Below are positions 1-6,366 of a stretch of DNA of 9,416 bases, one piece after another. Numbering within the stretch: position 1 is the stretch's first letter; each line of letters starts with the position of its first letter. A program made the position numbers and the translations under genes. The stretch comes from Bdellovibrio sp. GTDB lineage: Bacteria; Bdellovibrionota; Bdellovibrionia; Bdellovibrionales; UBA1609. The notes beneath the pieces were generated by a model that ran no database searches, was not told the DNA's origin, and saw nothing but the letters and a program-made list of their open reading frames with translations. The stretch is taken from the NCBI GenBank assembly GCA_003694355.1, contig RFKI01000227.1:1-9416 (forward strand). The letters run 5' to 3'.

Positions 1-963
1 AAACTTCATCCTCAAGAAGAAGGGTTAACAGGAGTTCACCTAAAGTGGGTGATGAACTCCCATCAGAAAGTGCTTTTATCTTGGGCTGGAGCTTATTTGC
101 CTGATTTGTCTTCCGTTCCTAAAAGTGAAGGAGGCTCATTGGTTTCTGAAAACCCTTGGTGGCTCACTCCTGTCAAAAGCATCATATTTGGTGGACAAGA
201 AATGGCCGTACACTACTCTTTAAATAAGCCTTCTTTGTCGGAGGTGGTGAATCATCCAGGGTGGGCTTTGCAGTGGTTTTTTGAGAAAAAATCCTTTTGG
301 ACCCGTCAGAGTTTTGCTTATAAACCTTTAAATGCTTTGTTAACAGCTTCTCAAATTACAGTGCGTCCAGATGGTCAGGGAGGCAATTACTTAGATGCTC
401 AACTTTACCCTTATGTGGCTTATCAGAAGCTGTTCACTTCTGAGTGGGGTTATGAGTGGGGAAAAAATCATATTTGGCTTTCTTACACTTATTCGGATCC
501 TGAAAAGAAAGAGAATGAGGGGAATTGGATTGTTCAAAATGTAGAGAGAGCGCACATTTTGGGAGGTGGGGTGGTATTCCCCTCTGATCGAGGTTATCAG
601 TGGAGTGTGGATTTTATTCATATATCAGGTGGGCAAAACAATGATGATACAGATTTTGAGCTTGAAGAAAGCCTTTATGAGAATCTTTGGCGCTTTTATG
701 AGGCCTTCAGAGTTTCTATAAAGAAAGACCATTTTTTAAATCACCCTTTAAGTGTTTCTTTGTCAGGAACTTATGATTTTCGCCAAAAAGCTGGGCTTTT
801 TCAGGGAGAAGCATCTTGGGCTCCTCTTCCAAACTGGAGTTTTTTTGCACAAATAGATCTATTGGGGGTCGTTGAAGAAGATATAGCTGATGTGGAAAAT
901 GGATTTTTAAGGAATTATCGATCAAATGATCAGTTGGTCTTGGGGATGGATTATGTATTTTAA
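1..963 (+). CDS. Outer-membrane beta-barrel protein, 5' truncated
   Basis: The reading frame is open from the first base, so the true start lies upstream and only the C-terminal 320 residues are visible; an in-frame ATG at 49 is internal and should not be taken as the start. The protein is rich in aromatic residues and in short alternating polar/hydrophobic stretches separated by Gly/Asn/Asp-rich turns, as expected for amphipathic beta-strands. It ends in G-M-D-Y-V-F: a terminal Phe preceded by alternating hydrophobic residues is the classic BAM-recognised end of outer-membrane barrels. No family could be named, and the substrate or partner is unknown. Its last 11 bases overlap the start of the lipoprotein gene, so the two are probably co-transcribed and translationally coupled. 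The C-terminal signature and strand pattern are seen; membrane location is inferred. A surface or periplasmic beta-rich protein is the alternative. Confidence 0.72.
   Translation, partial: KLHPQEEGLTGVHLKWVMNSHQKVLLSWAGAYLPDLSSVPKSEGGSLVSENPWWLTPVKSIIFGGQEMAVHYSLNKPSLSEVVNHPGWALQWFFEKKSFWTRQSFAYKPLNALLTASQITVRPDGQGGNYLDAQLYPYVAYQKLFTSEWGYEWGKNHIWLSYTYSDPEKKENEGNWIVQNVERAHILGGGVVFPSDRGYQWSVDFIHISGGQNNDDTDFELEESLYENLWRFYEAFRVSIKKDHFLNHPLSVSLSGTYDFRQKAGLFQGEASWAPLPNWSFFAQIDLLGVVEEDIADVENGFLRNYRSNDQLVLGMDYVF
942..945 (+). promoter_or_regulatory. Ribosome binding site supporting lipoprotein start at 953
   Basis: GGGG, within TTGGGGATGG, lies 7 bases before the ATG at 953, inside the end of the barrel gene. 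The alternative ATG at 926 has only AAGGA about 12 bases upstream and would put nine extra residues with two Trp before the lipoprotein signal. The site therefore favours the later start. Confidence 0.5.
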
Positions 964-3064
964 GTGGTTGTTGATTGTTTTGATTATTACTTCTTGTGCA
1001 AGAGAGTCTGAGGTTAAAAGGCCGATTCGAGCCGTTCAAGCTCCAGGGACCGAGTGTTTTAAGGACACAAAAGAAACGTTTAGAAAATATCTGTCAGGGA
1101 AAGCCAGTAGAGCTGCTGTGATTCAGTTCTGGCAATGCGGAAAAAAAAGCTTAAAGGCTTTTCTGAAGTATGTTTCAGATGATGCGGAAGGAGTTTATAA
1201 AGCCTCCTATCTGAGGGACTTTTTAAATCGGTTTTACCTAAACTCAAAAGACTTGGAACTTTCAGCGCCTCTTTTTGAAGAGTTAATGGAAGTCAAAAGA
1301 GTTTTTCTGGGGGGGAGTCGAAAGAAAATTCTTCGCTCTGAGCTGGAAGAAACCATTTCGTTGATTGATCAGTTTATGTTTATTTCTTTAGAGCTTCGCC
1401 CTTATATGTCTGTTTTGTCTGTAAGTTCATCCAAAGTGAGTTCTTCGCGTTTGCAGCAGGCTTTGGATAAGTTGGATTGGTCTTTAAAGCGCGTTGCTCT
1501 TTTGATTACCCAAAAAGGAAGCGAGTACTCCTTTAGTCATATGAATCAGTTATTCAAACAGCTGGTCTTGTATTTTGAGAGTTCAACAGATTGGTCCAAG
1601 TTTGTTCCTATATTGGCTAAGTTTAAGAAGGCCTTTATTGGCAATGGGGAGACGGTGGTACGAAACATGGACTGGGAATATGTTGCTAAGGTTGTTCGTG
1701 TTGTTTATGGGGACTGGCTTCGTTTAAAGTATTATGTATTAACGCCTTATTGGTATCAGGAGCCTCAACTTAAAGAGCTGGATCGAGGGGCAGAGGAAAC
1801 TTTTGCCTATTTAGAGAAGGTTTTAGAGAAGAAAAATATTTCTCAGGAAGAAATTAAAGACTTACTTGAAGCTGTTCAGTCCTCTCAGGTGATTGATTTA
1901 GATTCCCAGTTAGTTCTGCATATTTGGAATATTTCTGTTAAAAAGTTTTTTGCTGATAAAATGAACTCTTCTCCTTTTGACCTCACTTTGGAGAAATTAA
2001 AAGGCTTTAAAAGGACTTATAGAAATTGGATAGACACACAATTTTTGATTGTTAAAAAGAAAGATAGGTCTAAAAGCCCTTTGTGGAGTGAATTAAAGCG
2101 AGCTATGAATGGACCTTGGACTCTGGTTAATGATGAAAAAGGACGTATCCGTTTGGATGGCAAAAAGGTCCCTTATACACCTTTATCTTTGGGTCGTTTA
2201 AATGTGGAGCGATTATTTATTCGCTTATTAATTCAAACCTATGCCAAAGACTCTCAGCGAAAATCGCAGATAATCGGACTTTCTTTGGATGAACTTCAGG
2301 AGGCTTTTCAGGACTTTAAACCCCTCTTGGTGGAGTTAGGTCTTGTGAAGCCTGATGACCAAGATTATTATAAAACCATTTTTTATTATACCAACCTTTT
2401 TATGCCAAGAAGCAACGGTGACAAGATTGTTCAGTATGAAGAAGGGATTGATTATTTAAGATATATCTTTTCAGGGATTCATCAGGGTGAGGAAATTCAA
2501 AAGGCGCTCCAGGTCGCTTGTGAAGAGGGCGTGTCTGAACTTAAAGGCAAAGGATTTCCTCTGGCTTGTTATCGGGAACACATTCTTGCAGGGTTTTCTC
2601 AGTTTTATGAAAATATGCCTTTTTTAGTGTCAGCCATTCAGAGGTATAAAAAAGAAAACTGGTATACCTTTCAAAAGATTTTATTTGACGTGGTTTCCAA
2701 GAGAGCAGATCGCTCTTTTGTGACTTTTAGTGAGCATAAGAAAATGGTTATTTTTCTGCATTTTCTGGAGGTCTTATTTTTGCGTTTTGATCAGAATCGG
2801 GATGGAGTGATTGGCCTTAAAGAAGCTTGGAAGGCCTTTAAGTTGTTTAAACGATTTTTAGAGCGCTTACTACCTAATCCTGAAATTGCCTGGCCACTTT
2901 TTACATATATGTTAAAATATGGCTATAACCCTGTCACAGAGGGAAAGGCCATTTCTGAATTACGCTTTAAGAACTGGCAATGGAAACCAGAAAGTGAGTG
3001 GAAAATCGGTGCAGATCGATTGATGGTTTTAAGAATTATCCGATCTTTAAGTGCTTCTTTATAA
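953..3064 (+). CDS. Large predicted lipoprotein with EF-hand calcium loop
   Basis: Function is not recognised. I chose the ATG at 953 (703 residues) over the in-frame ATG at 926 because it puts a compact lipoprotein signal directly at the N-terminus: one Lys, a hydrophobic run, then lipobox I-T-S-C with the lipidated Cys at residue 15. A GGGG Shine-Dalgarno-like stretch at 942-945 sits 7 bases before it. Residue +2 is Ala, not the Asp that retains lipoproteins in the inner membrane in enterobacteria, so outer-membrane placement is likely. The body looks mostly alpha-helical and rich in Lys, Glu, Leu and Phe. Residues 613-624 form a perfect EF-hand loop (D1, N3, D5, G6, I8, E12). Residues 485-496 look like a degenerate partner loop keeping only I8 and E12. 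Cys pairs at 35/62 and 523/539 could form disulfides. It overlaps the barrel gene by 11 bases, and the pair may act together at the outer membrane. A G7 run lies at 1309-1315. Confidence 0.8.
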   Translation: MYFKWLLIVLIITSCARESEVKRPIRAVQAPGTECFKDTKETFRKYLSGKASRAAVIQFWQCGKKSLKAFLKYVSDDAEGVYKASYLRDFLNRFYLNSKDLELSAPLFEELMEVKRVFLGGSRKKILRSELEETISLIDQFMFISLELRPYMSVLSVSSSKVSSSRLQQALDKLDWSLKRVALLITQKGSEYSFSHMNQLFKQLVLYFESSTDWSKFVPILAKFKKAFIGNGETVVRNMDWEYVAKVVRVVYGDWLRLKYYVLTPYWYQEPQLKELDRGAEETFAYLEKVLEKKNISQEEIKDLLEAVQSSQVIDLDSQLVLHIWNISVKKFFADKMNSSPFDLTLEKLKGFKRTYRNWIDTQFLIVKKKDRSKSPLWSELKRAMNGPWTLVNDEKGRIRLDGKKVPYTPLSLGRLNVERLFIRLLIQTYAKDSQRKSQIIGLSLDELQEAFQDFKPLLVELGLVKPDDQDYYKTIFYYTNLFMPRSNGDKIVQYEEGIDYLRYIFSGIHQGEEIQKALQVACEEGVSELKGKGFPLACYREHILAGFSQFYENMPFLVSAIQRYKKENWYTFQKILFDVVSKRADRSFVTFSEHKKMVIFLHFLEVLFLRFDQNRDGVIGLKEAWKAFKLFKRFLERLLPNPEIAWPLFTYMLKYGYNPVTEGKAISELRFKNWQWKPESEWKIGADRLMVLRIIRSLSASL
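2789..2824 (+). other. EF-hand calcium-binding loop coding segment
   Basis: The twelve codons spell D-Q-N-R-D-G-V-I-G-L-K-E. This fits the canonical EF-hand loop at every diagnostic position: Asp at 1, Asn at 3, Asp at 5, Gly at 6, Ile at 8 and Glu at 12. Hydrophobic helical sequence flanks both sides, as a helix-loop-helix requires. Calcium binding is inferred from the motif. Confidence 0.75.
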
Positions 3065-3095
3065 AAGAAAGTTTTTTTAAGATTTTCTGAGAGAA

Positions 3096-3125
3096 GGTCT
3101 AAGCTTTTGTCTAGCCTTTTCCTTT
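3096..3125 (+). terminator. Weak candidate terminator after the lipoprotein gene
   Basis: GGtCTAaG and CTAGCC can pair as six base pairs with two single-base bulges around a seven-base loop. The hairpin is followed by TTTTCCTTT. It starts about 32 bases after the lipoprotein stop, where a terminator would be expected. The bulged stem and interrupted U-tract make it weak. Confidence 0.35.
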
Positions 3126-3285
3126 AAAATAATTCAATTCTTCGCCGTGTTGAAAACACTCTTGTAATAAAAATAACAGAAAGTCCAGGAATCCTCAAAA
3201 AATCAAAGCTATGAACCATTAGATATGAGTTGAGTGAGGCTGCCACAACTTTCTTCTATGACTTTCAAATGGAGTTTAGAGTGTT

Positions 3286-3328
3286 AATAAAGCATCTCGT
3301 TTTGAGATACTTTATTCTTTTTATTTTA
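3286..3328 (+). terminator. Rho-independent terminator-like hairpin with U-rich tail
   Basis: AATAAAG-C-ATCTC (3286-3298) pairs with GAGAT-A-CTTTATT (3304-3316): twelve pairs with a single C/A mismatch around a GTTTT loop. It is followed by CTTTTTATTTTA. The stem is A/U-rich, so moderate in strength, but the geometry is right for the plus strand. It lies 222 bases after the nearest upstream stop and just before the pilin promoter, so it may insulate that promoter from read-through or end an unrecognised small transcript. Confidence 0.55.
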
Positions 3329-3354
3329 CCTCTTTTTGGAGAAGCCTGTATAAT
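3325..3354 (+). promoter_or_regulatory. Sigma70-like promoter for the pilin-like operon
   Basis: A consensus -10 box TATAAT (3349-3354), preceded directly by TG, lies 18 bases after TTTACC (3325-3330, four of six matches to TTGACA). Transcription would begin near 3361, about 50 bases before the first pilin-like gene. It is the best promoter match I found in the gap and lies directly after a terminator-like hairpin. Confidence 0.6.
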
Positions 3355-3360
3355 GTAACT

Positions 3361-3382
3361 GGCTTTATGGAAGTAGAAAGCC
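3361..3382 (+). promoter_or_regulatory. Hairpin at the predicted 5' end of the pilin mRNA
   Basis: GGCTTT (3361-3366) pairs perfectly with AAAGCC (3377-3382) around a ten-base loop. It starts at the predicted transcription start and ends about 20 bases before the Shine-Dalgarno region. A 5'-end stem like this can protect a transcript from decay; that role is inferred. Confidence 0.35.
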
Positions 3383-3412
3383 TGAAACAAAATGTAGGGT
3401 GTAGGTGGAGTG

Positions 3413-4219
3413 ATGAAAACAAAAAAGAAAAAGGAACGTTTCAAGACGAAAGCTTTCCTCAAAAATGAAAAGGGCGGCATTATTCTGGCTCTGGCTTTAG
3501 GTGTTGCCATGATGATCAGCTTGGCCCTAGCTTATCTTGGAAATACAGACTTAAATACTCTTTATAAAAACACTTACCAAAAGGCAAACAAAGTTTCTTT
3601 GGCAAAAAGAGTTTTAAATTTTGCTCTTTCTTCAGAGCAAGTTTGTCTGAAAAACTTCGGGGGTCTGTTTTTGTCTCCACGTTTTTTTAAAAAAACCAGT
3701 GTTCATATTCCTCGAGAAACTCGAATTCGAAATCTGAAATTTTCTAAAAAAACACGAACAAAAACTAAAATTTACTCGAGGATGACGGAAAAAGAATTAG
3801 GCATTTCATGGCGCCGTCTGGGTCTTTCGAGAGTGATCCATCAGGAAGTCTCTAGTGCTGGAAACCGTCGTTATAAGATCATGTTTCGAGCTGAAGGATC
3901 TTATCAGGACTTGGGAACAAGTCGCAATGTGGTGGCAGAAATCCCTCTATGGGTAGAGTTAGATAGTACCAGTCACATTCAGCGTTGTGTTTTGTATCAA
4001 AATAGCCCTCAACCCAAGATGGACTTGTTTTGCCAAACAACTTACGGCTCCCGATCTTTCTATCATCCTGTGATTGATAGGTGTGTGAATTGCGAAAAGA
4101 GAGAGGCCTATTTTCTAAATACAGCTTCTGAGAAGGTTACTTATGACTACAGCTTTCTGGGAAAGAGCAGTTCTCGTGGCCCTCAGTATGACTGCAAAAT
4201 AGAGAGGTTACCTTTATGA
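3413..4219 (+). CDS. Minor pilin / pseudopilin-like protein, GspK/PilX-like N-terminus, lacking Glu+5
   Basis: A 268-residue protein with a strongly basic leader (about residues 1-20, many Lys), then K-G-G followed by a hydrophobic segment at about 22-43. This is the layout of a type IV prepilin. The residue expected at mature +5 is Ala or Leu rather than Glu, a feature of GspK/PilX-type tip subunits. Cys lie at 78, 192, 207, 224, 227 and 261. The stretch around C192 (I-P-L-W-V...I-Q-R-C) and the F-Y-H-P...C before 224 match similar stretches in the next two genes. The ATG at 3413 has AGGTGG 4-9 bases upstream; a GTG at 3410 would add one residue. It would insert in the inner membrane and be cleaved by a prepilin peptidase encoded elsewhere. 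Its TGA overlaps the next ATG (ATGA). The pilin fold is well supported; assignment as GspK/PilX counterpart is inference. A perfect T7A7 run lies at 3682-3695. Confidence 0.7.
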   Translation: MKTKKKKERFKTKAFLKNEKGGIILALALGVAMMISLALAYLGNTDLNTLYKNTYQKANKVSLAKRVLNFALSSEQVCLKNFGGLFLSPRFFKKTSVHIPRETRIRNLKFSKKTRTKTKIYSRMTEKELGISWRRLGLSRVIHQEVSSAGNRRYKIMFRAEGSYQDLGTSRNVVAEIPLWVELDSTSHIQRCVLYQNSPQPKMDLFCQTTYGSRSFYHPVIDRCVNCEKREAYFLNTASEKVTYDYSFLGKSSSRGPQYDCKIERLPL

Positions 4220-5316
4220 GAAAGCCAGAAGTCAACTTTAGAGGTTTTAGTTTAATGGAATTAATGATGGCCCTTCTGATTGGGGGCATTGGCTTAACAA
4301 TGGGCTCTCATATGATTTTAAATTATTCTAAGTCACTTAAACAGAAGAAAGTTTTTCAGGATTTTTTAAAGCAGAAAGCTCTTACAGAGAAGATACTTCA
4401 GAAAAAAGAAAGTTGTGAAGGTTTATTTAGAGGACAATATTTTGATTCTCAAGGTCGCGCTATGGTGTGGTCTATCAGTCAAGTTGATAAAAAACGTCGT
4501 AGAGTAAGAGGAGGGGAGATTTTAAGAAGGAACTTTAATTATTATCATTTGAGGTTATATTATGTGGACCCCAAGACGGGTAAGAAAAAATTATTATGGA
4601 ATCTGTCTCCAGCAACCTCTCGGAAAAGGTCCCCCGTTAAGGAGATGTATATACAGAAACTTTATCCAGTGGATAGGAATCAACACCTTTATTATGGAAA
4701 CTTGGTTATAAAAACAAACTTTGGGAATGAAACTGAGTATTTAAATAGCAGTATGAAGTGGAAGGACTATTCTTGGGAGATGACTCAGAAGATTTATAGA
4801 AAAGGGTCTGGAACTGCAGCGGGCGTTTATCGGATTCCAATGATCTTGCAGACGCAAAAAAGGGGTGGGGGAAGAGAACTTATAAGTTCCTGCCAAGGTG
4901 TAGAGGGGATTCCAGAATATTTGAGAATAGAAGAAAAGCAGAAAGTGTGTGATCTATTTTTTACAGATGGTATTAACCAGTATGGGGATAAATATGTCTA
5001 TGACCCTGTAACAGGTACTTGTAAGAATACAGTGACCAGAAAACTTATGGATCAAGGCGACCCTTTGAAGGCTTCTTGTGAACCAGGTTGGGAGCCTTTT
5101 CGCCTTCATAATGGCACTTGTAGGTTTCAGGAAACCACCAATAATCTGGATAAAGCAAAGTATACCACAATTGGCCGTTATGATGGTGGGAGTCAAGTTA
5201 AAAAGCCTCCACGAAATTATCAGGTCTTGTTTGATAAAACAGATCAGTCTTGCTATTGCTTTCCGGCTCAAGGTGTAGATGGTATTTGCCGCATTCAATG
5301 TAAGGCAAAAAACTAG
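4216..5316 (+). CDS. Type IV pilin-like minor pilin with Cys-rich C-terminus (PilW/GspJ-like)
   Basis: The 366-residue product starts with a ten-residue leader ending in R-G, then F-S-L-M-E-L-M-M-A-L: the class III prepilin motif with cleavage after G10, Phe at mature +1 and Glu at +5 (residue 15), followed by a hydrophobic helix to about residue 35. It is long for a pilin, with ten Cys at 67, 226, 245, 269, 288, 302, 346, 348, 358 and 362. The C-terminal third has the pattern Y-D-P-V-T-G-T-C, K-A-S-C, C-x-C and C-x3-C, repeated in the downstream gene. The start at 4216 overlaps the preceding stop (ATGA) and has AGAGG 8 bases upstream, so translation is probably coupled. Role: a minor pilin in the inner membrane, then in a pilus or pseudopilus tip. 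The PilW/GspJ label rests on length and neighbours, not on alignment. The Cys-rich end would need periplasmic disulfide formation. Confidence 0.82.
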   Translation: MRKPEVNFRGFSLMELMMALLIGGIGLTMGSHMILNYSKSLKQKKVFQDFLKQKALTEKILQKKESCEGLFRGQYFDSQGRAMVWSISQVDKKRRRVRGGEILRRNFNYYHLRLYYVDPKTGKKKLLWNLSPATSRKRSPVKEMYIQKLYPVDRNQHLYYGNLVIKTNFGNETEYLNSSMKWKDYSWEMTQKIYRKGSGTAAGVYRIPMILQTQKRGGGRELISSCQGVEGIPEYLRIEEKQKVCDLFFTDGINQYGDKYVYDPVTGTCKNTVTRKLMDQGDPLKASCEPGWEPFRLHNGTCRFQETTNNLDKAKYTTIGRYDGGSQVKKPPRNYQVLFDKTDQSCYCFPAQGVDGICRIQCKAKN

Positions 5317-5325
5317 AGGGAAAAA

Positions 5326-6366
5326 ATGATGTTAAAGGTTTTAAAAAAACAAAAAGGTGTTTCTCTTGTTGAAGCTTTAACAGCCCTTGGAATAGTGAGT
5401 GTGTCCATTATGGGAGCTCTGAAGGGGATGGAGTCTTTAGGAAAAGTTTCAGCTCAAAAGAGAAAAACCAATGTGGTGGATAATAAAATCAAAGAAATTA
5501 AAATGTATTTATCCAATCCTGAAATTTGTAAGAAGGTGTTTACTAGGCAAACTCAGGTTATTAGAAAAAAGGGGAGGACGAGAACTGTTATTGGGCCTGT
5601 GGTTCTTGACTTAAAAAGATTTAAACCAAGAGGCGTTGTGATTCCTCGTTATATCTATGATAAGGCTTCAGCCACATTTGTTGAGAACACTGAAAATCCG
5701 GTTTTAGCGGCTTCTGGAGTTGAAGTGTCTTCTGGAGTGAAGATTAAGCGGGTTTCTTTTCAACCTCTTGTGGCTCTTGATAATGTAAAGACAGTAGGGA
5801 CGGTGCTTGTGGCTTTTCATATATCTGGGGCCTCCGGTGGGAGGGATATCTATAGGAAAATACCTGTTTTTATAAAAAGAGATAGCCGGAATCGTGTTCA
5901 GGAGTGTTCTGCAGTGGAGATGTCGATGGTGATGGATATGTCAGATGAGGACTACAATAATATTTGTCGTTTAGGAAACCCTTATATGAGTTATGATCCG
6001 AAAACAGGCAAATGCACTAAGACTTTAAAAGAGCAATGGTTTACAGGAACCAGTGATAAGGCATCCTGTCCTCCAGGAACTCGTTTAGCCAATCCTTTTA
6101 ATCCTTGGGTCAGTTGCAGAATTCCTGGTGTTAAATGCCCTGATAAAGGAGTGGCTCCCACTTATAATGCCTTTCCAGGCAAAACTCCTCCTAATTTTTG
6201 GAAAGGGCCAGGATGTGCCAAACCTCAAATTGATATTAACAATCAAGCTTGTGACTGCCTTTACCTAAACGAAGTGGTGTATCCTGATGGTCGTATTGTC
6301 TCGATTGCAGATCAGGTGACAAAAGGGCAATGCCAAGTGAAGTGTATCGTCCCTCAATCTCCTTAA
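5326..6366 (+). CDS. Type IV pilin-like minor pilin with Cys-rich C-terminus (PilV/GspI-like)
   Basis: The 346-residue product has the prepilin leader K-Q-K-G followed by [10 protein letters not shown]: cleavage after G11, Val +1, Glu +5 (residue 16), then a hydrophobic helix to about residue 32. Twelve Cys lie at 68, 194, 214, 230, 248, 264, 271, 297, 309, 311, 336 and 340. Those at 194, 214, 230, 248, 264, 309, 311, 336 and 340 line up by context with Cys of the preceding pilin ([13 protein letters not shown]-x-C, C-x3-C). Two ATGs stand in tandem at 5326 and 5329. AGAGGG (5315-5320) is 5 and 8 bases from them, so either could be used. Nine bases separate it from the preceding stop, so it is the third gene of one operon. 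Its TAA overlaps the stop of the convergent scoB gene. The PilV/GspI label is by analogy. Confidence 0.82.
   Translation: MMLKVLKKQKGVSLVEALTALGIVSVSIMGALKGMESLGKVSAQKRKTNVVDNKIKEIKMYLSNPEICKKVFTRQTQVIRKKGRTRTVIGPVVLDLKRFKPRGVVIPRYIYDKASATFVENTENPVLAASGVEVSSGVKIKRVSFQPLVALDNVKTVGTVLVAFHISGASGGRDIYRKIPVFIKRDSRNRVQECSAVEMSMVMDMSDEDYNNICRLGNPYMSYDPKTGKCTKTLKEQWFTGTSDKASCPPGTRLANPFNPWVSCRIPGVKCPDKGVAPTYNAFPGKTPPNFWKGPGCAKPQIDINNQACDCLYLNEVVYPDGRIVSIADQVTKGQCQVKCIVPQSP

Larger units (their letters stand above)
3065..3412. other. 348-base intergenic region between lipoprotein and pilin genes
   Basis: No convincing open reading frame lies here on the plus strand; the ATGs in the middle part that I checked run into stops within a few codons. 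It contains a weak terminator-like hairpin at 3096-3120, a 5-bp inverted repeat (GTGTT-GAA-AACAC, 3147-3159), a stronger terminator-like hairpin at 3286-3328, a sigma70-like promoter at 3325-3354 and a leader hairpin at 3361-3382. About 130 bases between the small inverted repeat and the second terminator have no assigned role. Confidence 0.7.

Noticed and set aside
391..1039. Minus-strand open frames opposite the barrel gene
   Set aside because: The opposite strand has a convincing barrel protein with a proper C-terminal signature; these are shadows with no domain.
3682..3695. Programmed -1 frameshift heptamer at T7A7
   Set aside because: In the reading frame of the gene no X-XXY-YYZ heptamer is correctly phased, and the long normal frame continues with conserved Cys.
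4954..5298. Minus-strand and alternate-frame open frames within the second pilin gene
   Set aside because: They overlap the Cys-rich end of a gene with a clear prepilin leader, and their sequences have no recognisable features.
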